Positions 25,011 to 35,408 of a stretch of DNA of 49,298 nt are shown one piece after another (the stretch's first letter is position 1; each line of letters starts with the position of its first letter). The stretch covers positions 1-49,298 of the forward strand of contig JAJDER010000006.1 of NCBI GenBank assembly GCA_029259725.1. Direction: 5' to 3'. The translations under genes and the position numbers were made by a program. This stretch comes from Planctomycetota bacterium. GTDB taxonomy: Bacteria; Planctomycetota; B15-G4. The notes below the pieces were generated by a model. It searched no databases, was not told the origin of the DNA, and worked only from the letters and a program-made list of their open reading frames with translations.

Positions 25011-26360
25011 ATGAAGAACCTCATCCACGCGGCCACGACCGCCCTCTTCGTGCTGGCCCTCGCGACCAGCGCCGCCGCCGACAAGAAGGAGGTCGACGCG
25101 ACCCTCAAGATCGGTGCCGTCAACTGCACCAAGAAGATGACCCTCGACTCCGGCGCGACCGGCGAGGGCGCCAGCGAGATCACCCGCGCCAACGCCATCG
25201 CCTGCGGCCTGCTCGACGCGGCCGGCGACCCGAAGATGGACTTCTTCGAGCCGGACCCGACGGACGCCACCAAGCCGAAGAAGAAGTCCTACACGCAGGC
25301 CGACGGGACGAGCATCGACTACGCGCTCACCAAGCCGATCGAGATCTGCGTCACGGACAGCGCCGGCAACGAGTGCTGCGCGACGATCCGCATCACGATC
25401 ATCTGCGACAAGACCAAGTCGGGCAGCAACCTGCTCGGCAAGGCCTGGCTCAAGGCGGTCAAGGCGGTCTGGGACTTCGAGACCGACAAGCTCAAGTGGC
25501 CCAAGGTGGCCGTGCCCGAGGGTGACAAGAAGAGCAAGGCGACCACGACCGAGACGAGCGGCACGCTCGGCATCGACTACGACGCCTACGATCACCTGCT
25601 CTGCACCCAGGGCGGCCAGACCGTCGACATCCCGGCCGTCCCGTCCGGCTTCGACTTCACCATCATCCCGCAGTGGATGACCCAGGCGCTGCCGCCCATG
25701 CCGCTCATCGGCCAGGTCGACATCGCCCAGGACGCCGACATGTTCGGCATGCTGCTCAAGAACGGCTTCAGCAGCTTCAGCACGAACGGCGTGCTCGACC
25801 TGATCATCATGGACCAGATCGAGCTGCCCACGCTGCAGGGGCCGGTGACCTTCTTCCAGGTGCCGGTGCTCGTGAACGACCACCCGCAGGTGGACTTCGT
25901 GCTCTTCGGGCAGGACCTGCTCGCGCCGTACGACACGACCTTCGACAGCGAGACCGACAACTACGCGTTCGGTGAGCCGCCGCTGGAGTTCCCCTGGCTC
26001 AAGATCCCCGACGCCGGTGTGGCCGGCGGCCTGAACATGGAGCCCGATCTGTCCGGCTCCGGCTCGCTGCTGCCCGGCTCGTTCAACCAGATCGTCATCG
26101 ACCATGGCCTGCCGAACAGCGGCGCCACGTTGATCTTCGGCTTCGGCCAGCTGCTGATCCCCTTCAAGGGCGGCCTGCTGGTGCCCACGCCGGATCTGCT
26201 CATCGGCCTGCCCCTCGATCCGCTCGGCAGCACGGTGCTGCCCTTCCTCGCGCCTCCCGGCCTGTCCGGCCTCGAGCTGCAGTCGCAGGCGCTGGTCATC
26301 GATCCCGGTGGCCCCAAGGGCTTCGCGATCACCGACGGGATGCAGATGTCCTTCAACTGA
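25011..26360 (+). CDS. secreted protein with FKGG C-terminal domain, N-terminal half unknown
   Basis: A 449-aa protein with a signal peptide (about 1-24, ending SAAADKK). Residues ~25-130 contain five Cys, including ECCATIRITIICD, and look like a compact disulfide-stabilised domain. A middle region (about 180-330) is unrecognised. The C-terminal ~110 residues match the shared domain: FGFGQLLIPFKGGLLVPTPD, then ALVIDPGGPKGFAITDGMQM, with a more diverged end than other copies. GGGAG lies 8 nt before the ATG. The neighbouring gene 26586-28337 (convergent) carries the same domain. Confidence 0.82.
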   Translation: MKNLIHAATTALFVLALATSAAADKKEVDATLKIGAVNCTKKMTLDSGATGEGASEITRANAIACGLLDAAGDPKMDFFEPDPTDATKPKKKSYTQADGTSIDYALTKPIEICVTDSAGNECCATIRITIICDKTKSGSNLLGKAWLKAVKAVWDFETDKLKWPKVAVPEGDKKSKATTTETSGTLGIDYDAYDHLLCTQGGQTVDIPAVPSGFDFTIIPQWMTQALPPMPLIGQVDIAQDADMFGMLLKNGFSSFSTNGVLDLIIMDQIELPTLQGPVTFFQVPVLVNDHPQVDFVLFGQDLLAPYDTTFDSETDNYAFGEPPLEFPWLKIPDAGVAGGLNMEPDLSGSGSLLPGSFNQIVIDHGLPNSGATLIFGFGQLLIPFKGGLLVPTPDLLIGLPLDPLGSTVLPFLAPPGLSGLELQSQALVIDPGGPKGFAITDGMQMSFN

Positions 26361-26422
26361 TCTCCTCGCGGTCCGGCGTGGTGGCTGGGGAGAGCCCCGC
26401 CGGATCGCGCGGGTTCGCTGGC

Positions 26423-26459
26423 CGGCGGCCGTCCTCGCGCATCGCGGGGGCGGCCGCCG
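26423..26459. terminator. 17-bp hairpin between convergent genes, probable bidirectional terminator
   Basis: A 17-bp stem (26423-26439 with 26443-26459, two G-T wobbles, no mismatch) closes a CAT loop in the 225-nt gap between two convergent genes for FKGG-domain proteins. Neither side has a T-run, so termination may need Rho, or the structure may protect 3' ends. The rest of 26361-26585 shows nothing I recognise. Confidence 0.55.
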
Positions 26460-26585
26460 TGTCGATCTCGCTCGGCGACGACGGGAACATCGCGGCCGTC
26501 GGCCTGGACACCACCACCACCGGTTCGTTCGGCGGCGGCAGCTTCGAGCGCGTACGCCACAGCAACCCGACGATGACGCAGCCCG

Positions 26586-28337
26586 TCAGGGCGTGGTGCC
26601 CTTCAACCCGTTGGAAGCGGCGAAGCCCGAGGGCCCGACGGCGTCGACGATCCAGCACTGGTAGAAGGTCTCGATGCCGCCCGGCACGCCGAGCGGCCAG
26701 ACGGCCGGGAGCAGCAGGCCGCCGCCACCGTCGAGCACAAGACCGACCACCAGGCTCGGGTCCGGGACGAGCACGCCGGACTTGAACGGCGCGTTCAGCG
26801 CGGACAGGCCGAACACGAAGAACGACGCGGCTCCGGGCAGCCCGCCGGTGAGCGTGAAGGCGAGCGGGTCGCCGCCCACCAGCGTGCCGGTGCCGGTCAG
26901 CTCCGGCGTGCCCGCGGTGCCGGCCAGACCGTTGCGCAGGTCGGTCCAGGTCTGCGGGCCCGAGCCCAGCGTGCCGTCGGTCTGCACGTTCTGGCCGAGG
27001 ATGTCGTCGGTGCCGGCGCGGTCGTCGCTCCAGACCAGCACCACGTCGCCGCCGGTGGTGGCGGCCTCGTCGAGGCGACTCTTGCCGCTCGGCGTGGAGG
27101 CGACGTCGAAGGCGCCGGCGGTGACCGCGCCCGCGGCGTCGAGCCAGCTGGCCTCCAGCACGCCGTTGCCGAAGCCCGGGACGCGGCTCCACGCGACCAG
27201 GCTCGCCGAGCCCACGGCGGCGGCGCGCACGTGGGTCATGTCGTCGTTGCCGAGGGGCACGAGCACCTTGCCGGAGCTGCCCCACAGGCGCGTGCCCGCG
27301 GAGTCGAAGCGCTGGGCCGACACGCCGCGCTGACTCTGGATCGAGTCGAGTTCGGTCCAGGCCACGGTGATCTCGCCGGCGGCCGCGTCGAAGGCGAGGT
27401 CGGGGGACACGCGCTGCTGGGTCGCGTCGGTGGAGACGGCCACGCCGTTGTGCGCATACAGCTCGATGCCCGCCATGGAGACGCGCTGCACGTAGCACTG
27501 CAGACCGGCGCCGGCGGTGTCGTACCAGGAGAAGGCGCCGCCACCCGCGTCGTCGGGCTCGAAGTCGGGAAAGTTGCCGAACTGCAGCGAGCCGCCGTCG
27601 AAGATCGGCAGGCCTCCGGCGCCGAACTGCGGGGCGCCGCTGCTGTCGAGCCGCTGGACCCAGAGGTGGCGGGGCGAGCCGAAGCCGCCGCTCTCCCGCG
27701 CCATCGAGTAGATCACGCCGTCGCCGGAGGCGTGGGCATCGTTGATCGAGAGTCCGCCGGTCGGGGGCGCGATCACGGTGTCGCCGGCCCAGACCTGCGC
27801 GCCGGCCGCATCCAGTCGCGCGACGCGCGTGTCGGTGTCCTCGGTCCAGCCGACGTAGGCGCCGCCGTCGGGTCCGGCCGCGATGACGGGCGCGGCCACG
27901 AAGGCCGTGGTGTTCGTGAGTTGCACGTGCGACGCGCCCCAGGGCAGGGTGCCCGCGGCGGTCACGAGCGCCGCGCTGACCTGCGTGCCACCCGGCGCGT
28001 CGTCGCGGAAGGCGAGCAGCGCGTCGCCGGACGTCGACACGGCCAGCCCGTAGTCCTGCGTCGAGCTGAAGCCGCGGTCCGCCACCAGCAGCCCGTTGTG
28101 GGCGAACTGTTCCACGCCGTCGGCGTCGAGGTGCTGCACGAAGACGTCGAAGCCGCTGCCGCCGAACCAGCTGACCCAGGTGCCGCCGTTGCCGTCGGAC
28201 ACGACCTTGGGCTGGACCTGACTCCCGGCGCCTTCACCGAGCGGGAGGTTCACCGCGGCGTCGGATGACCACTGGGCGGCCACGAGGGCACTGCTCAGGG
28301 AGAGCGCGGACAACAGCCGAAGGACGGGCACGAGCAT
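26586..28337 (-). CDS. secreted propeller-like protein with FKGG C-terminal domain
   Basis: A 583-aa protein with a signal peptide (about 1-21, ending ALVAAQ). Repeats of ~55 residues contain WV or WQRLD-type strands, for example WVSWFGGSGFDVFVQHLDAD, HLWVQRLDSSGAPQFG and VAWTELDSIQSQRGVSAQRF. Their pattern resembles secreted BNR- or WD-like propellers of unknown ligand. The C-terminal ~115 residues are the shared domain (APFKSGVLVPDPSLVVGL to GFAASNGLKGTTP, nearly identical to the end of the SBBP protein). It lies 67 nt downstream of the Uup-like ATPase gene on the same strand. Confidence 0.85.
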   Translation of the reverse strand: MLVPVLRLLSALSLSSALVAAQWSSDAAVNLPLGEGAGSQVQPKVVSDGNGGTWVSWFGGSGFDVFVQHLDADGVEQFAHNGLLVADRGFSSTQDYGLAVSTSGDALLAFRDDAPGGTQVSAALVTAAGTLPWGASHVQLTNTTAFVAAPVIAAGPDGGAYVGWTEDTDTRVARLDAAGAQVWAGDTVIAPPTGGLSINDAHASGDGVIYSMARESGGFGSPRHLWVQRLDSSGAPQFGAGGLPIFDGGSLQFGNFPDFEPDDAGGGAFSWYDTAGAGLQCYVQRVSMAGIELYAHNGVAVSTDATQQRVSPDLAFDAAAGEITVAWTELDSIQSQRGVSAQRFDSAGTRLWGSSGKVLVPLGNDDMTHVRAAAVGSASLVAWSRVPGFGNGVLEASWLDAAGAVTAGAFDVASTPSGKSRLDEAATTGGDVVLVWSDDRAGTDDILGQNVQTDGTLGSGPQTWTDLRNGLAGTAGTPELTGTGTLVGGDPLAFTLTGGLPGAASFFVFGLSALNAPFKSGVLVPDPSLVVGLVLDGGGGLLLPAVWPLGVPGGIETFYQCWIVDAVGPSGFAASNGLKGTTP

Positions 28338-28377
28338 GGTTGCGGATCCAGGGGTGTGGGGCGCCGGGGCGCCGTTT

Positions 28378-28404
28378 CACTGCGTGGTCTTCACTGCGTG
28401 CTCT

Positions 28405-28419
<15 letters not shown>
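28378..28419 (-). repeat. three 14-bp tandem repeats at the 3' end of the Uup-like gene
   Basis: Plus-strand units CACTGCGTGGTCTT, CACTGCGTGCTCTT and CAATGCGTGGCCCA lie head to tail. The third unit contains the last codons and stop of the Uup-like gene. A change in copy number would alter only the 3' end and the short gap to the next gene. Confidence 0.55.
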
Positions 28420-30396
<1,977 letters not shown>

Positions 30397-30426
30397 GGGA
30401 TCGGGGCCGGGAGGAGGGGGGCGCCG

Positions 30427-30432
30427 ATTCTA
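30427..30432 (-). promoter_or_regulatory. -10-like TAGAAT of the Uup-like gene
   Basis: TAGAAT on the minus strand lies about 30 nt before the TTG start at 30396, in the 108-nt divergent interval shared with the alpha/beta hydrolase. No clear -35 is seen. Confidence 0.4.
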
Positions 30433-30504
30433 GCCACGAGTGCCGACTCGAGGCGCGAAGTGTGGCGGACGGGGCGACGGAGCTGGGATGATCGACCGAC
30501 CGCC

Positions 30505-31377
30505 ATGCCCCGCTCGAGAAAGCTCATCCCGCTCGTCGTCGGACTCGCCCTGGTCGCGCTGGGCCTGGTCGCGCTGCTGTTCCTGGTCCAGCGCAAGGTC
30601 CTGTTTCCGCGGCATCTGATCGTGGCGGTGCCCGATGTGCCCGCGGGGGTCGAGGGCCGGGAGATCCTGCGCCTCGGGCTCGACGGTACGCTGCTCCAGG
30701 CGGGTGGGGTACCGGCGGGCAAGGGCGGTGTCGAGGCCTGGTTCCTGCCCGGCAAGGGCGTCTCGGCCGCGAGCCCCGGCCCGCTGCTGGTGTTCGCCCA
30801 CGGCAACGGCGAGGTCATCGATCTGTGGCCGGAGGCGCTGTCACCCTATCGCGCGGCGGGCGTGAGCCTGCTGCTGCCCGAGTACCGCGGCTACGGCCGC
30901 AGCGAGGGCACGCCGTCCGAGCGGGCCATCCGCGACGACTTCGTGGCCCTGCTGGACCTGGTCACGGCCAGACCCGAGGTCGATGCCGAGCGGGTCGCCT
31001 ATCACGGTCGGTCCCTGGGCGGCGGGGCCGTGTGCGCCCTGGCCCGGTTGCGGCCGCCGCGCGCGCTGATCCTGGAATCCACCTTCACCAGCATCCGGGA
31101 CCGCGCCGCGGCCCTGTTCATCCCCGGGTTCCTCGTGCGCGATCCGTTCGACAACGAGGAGGTCGTGACGGCGCTCGACGTGCCCGTGCTGGTCATGCAC
31201 GGGACGCGGGACGGGATCGTGCCCCTCTCGGACGGCGAGGCGCTGGCGGCGGCGGCGCCTCGGGGTCGCTTCGTCGCCTTCGACTGCGGACACAACGACT
31301 TCCCGGGTCCCGATCGCGCCGGCTACTGGGCCGAGATCCACGCCCTGCTGCGCGAGTCCGGCGTGGTCGGGCGCTGA
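30505..31377 (+). CDS. membrane-anchored alpha/beta hydrolase
   Basis: A 290-aa protein with one N-terminal membrane segment (about 8-28) and the catalytic domain probably outside the cytoplasm. The oxyanion-side motif is VFAHGNGE. The nucleophile elbow is YHGRSLGGGAV with Ser170. The acid is Asp in VMHGTRDGIVP and the base is His in FDCGHNDF. The pattern (FAHGNG, YRGYGRSEG, ESTFTSI) matches the BEM46/YfhR-type serine hydrolases, whose substrates are mostly unknown. No good ribosome binding site precedes the ATG. The frame stays open upstream, but without family sequence. Confidence 0.87.
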   Translation: MPRSRKLIPLVVGLALVALGLVALLFLVQRKVLFPRHLIVAVPDVPAGVEGREILRLGLDGTLLQAGGVPAGKGGVEAWFLPGKGVSAASPGPLLVFAHGNGEVIDLWPEALSPYRAAGVSLLLPEYRGYGRSEGTPSERAIRDDFVALLDLVTARPEVDAERVAYHGRSLGGGAVCALARLRPPRALILESTFTSIRDRAAALFIPGFLVRDPFDNEEVVTALDVPVLVMHGTRDGIVPLSDGEALAAAAPRGRFVAFDCGHNDFPGPDRAGYWAEIHALLRESGVVGR

Positions 31378-31505
31378 CGCGCGGGCGGAGGCGGGCGCTG
31401 GCTTCCGGGGATCGCGGGGATCCCGCGGATCCGCGAGTGACCCTCCGTCGCCAGACGCTTAGGATGACGCGCCCTCATCCCGAGCGTGACGGAGACCGGT
31501 GTCCG

Positions 31506-31814
31506 ATGGCCAAGTGCAGGTGGTGCGACAAGGGTGGCCTGCTGAGCAGGACCGACAAGCTCGGGCTGTGCAAGAGCTGTGGGCCCGAGGTCAGCGCCGA
31601 CATCGAGAACCACAGCAACGTCATCTACGAAGAGATGCACGTCTTCGAGCGCGCGGTCGAGGCACCCGAGAAGCTCACGGCCATCGACAAGCTCCTGGCC
31701 AGCGCCGAGAAGCTCGTGGCCTACGAGAACAAGGGCCTGGAGACCTGCAGCCCGCCGGCGAAGCTCGTGCTCGCGGAGTACACCGGCTTCCGCGCCGACC
31801 TCGTCGGCAGCTGA
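31506..31814 (+). CDS. small N-terminal zinc-ribbon protein
   Basis: A 102-aa soluble protein. Residues 4-26 hold two CxxC knuckles (CRWC and CKSC) around GGLLSRTDKLGL, a rubredoxin-like zinc ribbon. The remainder is predicted helical (VIYEEMHVFERAVEAPEKLT). GGAG lies 11 nt before this ATG. An in-frame ATG at 31464, inside the motif TTAGGATGACGCG, would add 14 residues without any ribosome binding site; TAGGAT there reads better as a -10 box. The function is unknown; such proteins often bind nucleic acid or partner proteins. It lies 128 nt after the hydrolase gene, probably under its own promoter. Confidence 0.78.
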   Translation: MAKCRWCDKGGLLSRTDKLGLCKSCGPEVSADIENHSNVIYEEMHVFERAVEAPEKLTAIDKLLASAEKLVAYENKGLETCSPPAKLVLAEYTGFRADLVGS

Positions 31815-31905
31815 GGTCCGCTGGTCGGGATCTCCCTGGAACGTCGACGCCGCCGCAGCGCCCGCGGGCACCACGACGGCGTCAGCTTCCCCGGGGTTGC
31901 TTCGC

Positions 31906-34227
31906 TCAGAGCGTGAAGGACATCAGCACTCCGTCGACCCAGTTCGGGAAGACGGTGAAGTTGCTGTCGGAGCTGACCTCGGCCAGCATCATGCCGGGCT
32001 GTTCGTCGAGGATCAGACCCAGCGAGTCCACGGCGGACGCGCGGGGCAGGGTCAGCGTGTCCGGGTCCTCGAGCATGGCGATCAGGCCTTCGACCGCTTC
32101 GGTGCTGCCGTGGAACCCCACGGCGACGGCGGCCAGCGACTGCAGCCCGGGGTTCCGCATCTCGCTCAGCGTGTTCAGGATCGCGGGGGCGTCCTGGGCC
32201 TCGCCCAGGTAACCGAGCGCCTGGGCGATGGCCACGCGCGCGAAGGGCCAGGGCTCGACCGTCACCCGCTCCCGCAGCAGTTGCCGACTGCCGGCATCCT
32301 CGATCATGGCCAGGGCCAGGGCCGCGAACATGCGTTGGTGCGGGTGCGCGGCTTCCACGAGCCGCTCGCGCAGGTCCCCGACGGCGTCGGTGTCGCGGGC
32401 GATGCCGCTGGCCAGGATGTAGGCGCCGTGCAGGTCGTGGTTGGCCTCGCGGTCGAGGGCCTTGCGGATGATCGCGCGCGCCGCGGCGTCGTCGGACTGG
32501 CGCGCCAGGATGCCCAGGCCCAGGGCGGCCCAGGGGCGGTTCTGGCGCGGGCCGTCCTTCAGCATCTGCTCCAGGAAGTCGCGCGCCTCGGGCGTGCCCT
32601 GCTCACCGATGGAGAGGCACAGGAAGCCGCGCACGAGGGGTTCGGCCTCGACCTCCGCCGCCGTGGCCAGGCGCGGGAGGATCATCGGGTGGGCCAGGTC
32701 GCCGAGGGCCAGGGCCGCTGAGCGACGCAGCTGCAGGTCGTTGCCGGTCAGGTGGTGCATGACCCGCGAGATCTGCGCGGCGTCGCCGCTGTGCCCGATG
32801 GACTCGGTGGCGCGGCAGCGGCGGGCGTCGGCGGCGTCCTCGTCATCCATGCTGAGGACCGCGTACGCGGCGAGGTCGGCCTCGGGGACGAGCGTGCGGT
32901 AGACCAGCGCGGCCGTGCCCACCTCGTCGAAGTCGTCCGGGTCCATCTCCGCCACGAGGTCGTCCACGAAGCCGTCGAGCATGGGCGACATGCCGTGGCG
33001 CCGGCCGAGTCCGAGGGCGACGTAGGCCAGCGACTGCGCCAGCGGCGTGGCCTGGCCGGTCATGCCCGGCAGGCGGCCGTCGTCGGCGAGGTCGAGCAGC
33101 GCGCGGGCGGCGTCCATGGAGCCGGTGGCGCCCAGCGCGAGGATGGCGCCGTCGCGGACCTTGTTGGCCTTGTCCGTGCGCAGGATGTGCAGCAGCTCGT
33201 CGACGGCGGCGGCGCCGGCGAGGCGTCCGTAGGCGACGACGGCGCGGGCGCGGACTTCCATCGCCCCGTGGTCGAGGTGCTCGCGGATGAGCGGGATGGC
33301 GGCGGCGCGCAGGTCGCGCACGGACACGGCGTCGAGCTGGCTGCTGAAGTGGTAGCGACCGGCGGTGCGCTGGGTGCGCGACTCGGGATCCAGGCCTTCC
33401 AGCCGGTTGGGCTGCAGGTACTTGAGCTTGTTCATCTCCCACCAGACCCACCAGCCCTCGACGTAGGTCTCGGCGGTGATCGCGCGCATCGGGTCGTCGA
33501 GCGCCGAGCGACGCGAGGCGGCCTGGGAGGTGGTCGCGCCGCGGGACCCGGTGCTCGCCGGCGCCGCGTGGCGCGGGCCGGATTGGGCCTTGCTGTTCGG
33601 CGTCTGCGGTCCCGTGTTCTGGCTGGCCATCGGGGCCCACTCCGGCACCGGCTCCTCCTCGGCTTCGATCGGGATGTTCCACCACATGCCCGGCCCCTGG
33701 ATGCGCGCGGCCTCGACGGCGGTCAGGCCGACGCGGTCCAGCCAGTCGCCCAGGCGCGGGTCGTCGGCCACGTCGAAGAGGTAGGCGAAGTTGTTGGTGG
33801 CGGCGAGCTCCTCGACCAGTGCGGTCTCGCCGAATCCATCCAACAGGTGCGCGACGGCGCAGCGCCGGCCGTCGGCGTCCACGAACACGGGCCGGCGGTC
33901 GTCGGGGGCGTAGGTGTTGAGGCCGAAGTCCGCGCGCTGGTGGTACTCGCGCAGCAGGTCGATGGCGCGGGCGCGGGCGGTGGTCTGGTTCGGCGTGAGG
34001 TGGCTCGTGTCGGCGGCGCGCAGCTCGGCTTCCACGTTCTCGTAGTGCCGGCGGGCGGCCTGGAAGACCTCGGCGGGCGGTCGGCCGGTCACGACGGCCG
34101 GGGGCACCGAGCCGTCGGCCGAGCGGGGGGGCAGCGCGCCGTCGGCGGGCGTAGAGGCGATCACGGGAGCAACGAGGAGCGCGAACAGGCCGACGTGCAG
34201 GAGCGAAGGAGCCAGCGAACCAGACAT
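31906..34227 (-). CDS. secreted HEAT-repeat protein
   Basis: A 773-aa protein with a signal peptide (about 1-25, VGLFALLVAPVIASTPAD). Residues ~45-150 form a helical domain with FGLNTYAPDDRRPVFVDADG and RRCAVAHLL. A low-complexity Ser/Thr/Gln/Pro linker lies around 195-235. From ~290 to the end there are about twelve HEAT/PBS-lyase-like repeats, for example VRARAVVAYGRLAGAAAVDE, VRDGAILALGATGSMDAARA and QRMFAALALAMIEDAGSRQL. It is probably a periplasmic or surface scaffold that binds other proteins. The AGAGAGG ribosome binding site supports the ATG at 34227. Confidence 0.85.
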   Translation of the reverse strand: MSGSLAPSLLHVGLFALLVAPVIASTPADGALPPRSADGSVPPAVVTGRPPAEVFQAARRHYENVEAELRAADTSHLTPNQTTARARAIDLLREYHQRADFGLNTYAPDDRRPVFVDADGRRCAVAHLLDGFGETALVEELAATNNFAYLFDVADDPRLGDWLDRVGLTAVEAARIQGPGMWWNIPIEAEEEPVPEWAPMASQNTGPQTPNSKAQSGPRHAAPASTGSRGATTSQAASRRSALDDPMRAITAETYVEGWWVWWEMNKLKYLQPNRLEGLDPESRTQRTAGRYHFSSQLDAVSVRDLRAAAIPLIREHLDHGAMEVRARAVVAYGRLAGAAAVDELLHILRTDKANKVRDGAILALGATGSMDAARALLDLADDGRLPGMTGQATPLAQSLAYVALGLGRRHGMSPMLDGFVDDLVAEMDPDDFDEVGTAALVYRTLVPEADLAAYAVLSMDDEDAADARRCRATESIGHSGDAAQISRVMHHLTGNDLQLRRSAALALGDLAHPMILPRLATAAEVEAEPLVRGFLCLSIGEQGTPEARDFLEQMLKDGPRQNRPWAALGLGILARQSDDAAARAIIRKALDREANHDLHGAYILASGIARDTDAVGDLRERLVEAAHPHQRMFAALALAMIEDAGSRQLLRERVTVEPWPFARVAIAQALGYLGEAQDAPAILNTLSEMRNPGLQSLAAVAVGFHGSTEAVEGLIAMLEDPDTLTLPRASAVDSLGLILDEQPGMMLAEVSSDSNFTVFPNWVDGVLMSFTL

Positions 34228-34379
34228 GGGGGGACCTCTCTCTTTCGGGGTTCGGCGTCGCGGGGAAGTGCCCGGGCGCCGCGCCGGGGGATGCCCGTCC
34301 CCCCGACCGGCGCGCGACAACGCCGGTCCCCGAGATGGCGGACGCGTGACCTCGCGAGTTCGCTCCCGAGCCGGACCGG

Positions 34380-34385
34380 TAGGAT
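34380..34385 (+). promoter_or_regulatory. -10 box TAGGAT, leaderless type, for the Fpg/Nei gene
   Basis: TAGGAT is followed by exactly 6 nt and then the GTG at 34392, and no Shine-Dalgarno is present. The same geometry precedes the GH2 and second SGNH-like genes. Confidence 0.5.
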
Positions 34386-34391
34386 CGCGGC

Positions 34392-35342
34392 GTGCCCGAG
34401 CTGCCGGACGTCACCGTCTACGTCGAGCGCCTGGAGGCCCTGGTGGCCGGCCAGGTCCTGAAGCGGATCCGCATGCGCAGCAGCTTCCTGTTGCGGTCGG
34501 TGGATCCGCCCCTGGCCGCGGTCGAGGGCCGGCGGCTGGTCGAGGTCCGCCGGCTGGGCAAGCGACTCGTCTTCGGCTTCGAGCCCCCGGGGGCGGGCCG
34601 CGACCCCCTGTTCCTGGTGCTGCACCTGATGGTCGCCGGGCGCCTGCGCTGGCGGCCGCCGGGGGCCAAGCCCCCGGGGAAGATCGGTCTGGCCGCCTTC
34701 GACTTCGAGACCGGCACGCTGCTGCTCACCGAGGCCAGCAAGCAGAAGCGCGCGTCGCTGCACGTGGTGGCCGGCGAGGCCGGGTTGGCCGACTTCGATC
34801 GCGGCGGGCTGGAGGTGCTCGACACCGACGTCGCCGCCTTCGCCGAGGCCCTGCGCCGCGAGACCCACACGCTCAAGCGCTCGCTCACGGACCCGCGCCT
34901 GTTCAGCGGCATCGGCAACGCCTACAGCGACGAGATCCTGCACCGCGCGCGCCTGAGCCCGTTCCAGCGCACCACCAACCTGGACGACGAGGCCATCGCG
35001 GCGCTACGCGACGCGACCGTCGCCGTGCTCCAGGAATGGACCGAGGACCTGCGCGCCGAGGTCGGCGACGGGTTTCCCGAGAAGGTCACCGCCTTCCGGC
35101 CGGGCATGGCCGTGCATGGCCGCTACGGCGAGCCCTGCCCGGAGTGCGGGTCACCCGTCCAGCGCGTGATCTACGCCGAGAACGAGTGCAACTACTGCGT
35201 GACCTGCCAGACCGGCGGCAAGCTTCTGGCCGACCGTGTGCTGAGTCGACTGATGAAGGCGGACTGGCCGCGCACGCTGGAGGAGCTCGAGGAGTGGAAG
35301 GGCGGAGGATCGGTGGCAGGGAAGCCGGACCTGCGACGCTGA
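34392..35342 (+). CDS. Fpg/Nei family DNA glycosylase-AP lyase
   Basis: A 316-aa base-excision repair enzyme. After removal of the initiator residue (GTG start) the catalytic N-terminal Pro is exposed: PELPDVTVY, with the conserved Glu at residue 3. The conserved Lys is in RLGKRLVFGF and the DNA-binding helix-two-turn-helix in DPRLFSGIGNAYSDEILHRA. The zinc finger is CPEC then NYCVTCQTGG. The Arg usually found just before the second Cys pair in MutM is not visible (ENECNYC). A C-terminal extension LLADRVLSRLMKADWPRTLE is typical of a bacterial subfamily distinct from MutM. Lesion range is uncertain. Confidence 0.9.
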   Translation: MPELPDVTVYVERLEALVAGQVLKRIRMRSSFLLRSVDPPLAAVEGRRLVEVRRLGKRLVFGFEPPGAGRDPLFLVLHLMVAGRLRWRPPGAKPPGKIGLAAFDFETGTLLLTEASKQKRASLHVVAGEAGLADFDRGGLEVLDTDVAAFAEALRRETHTLKRSLTDPRLFSGIGNAYSDEILHRARLSPFQRTTNLDDEAIAALRDATVAVLQEWTEDLRAEVGDGFPEKVTAFRPGMAVHGRYGEPCPECGSPVQRVIYAENECNYCVTCQTGGKLLADRVLSRLMKADWPRTLEELEEWKGGGSVAGKPDLRR

Positions 35343-35408
35343 AGAAGCAGGAAGGGTCTACCCTCGGGCCTTGGTTGCGGTCCTCCCCCCGATCCAGGAG
35401 ACACACCC

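Noticed and set aside
31464..31506. Upstream ATG at 31464 for the zinc-ribbon protein
   Set aside because: It overlaps a TAGGAT -10-like box and has no ribosome binding site, whereas the ATG at 31506 has GGAG upstream and starts directly at the zinc ribbon.
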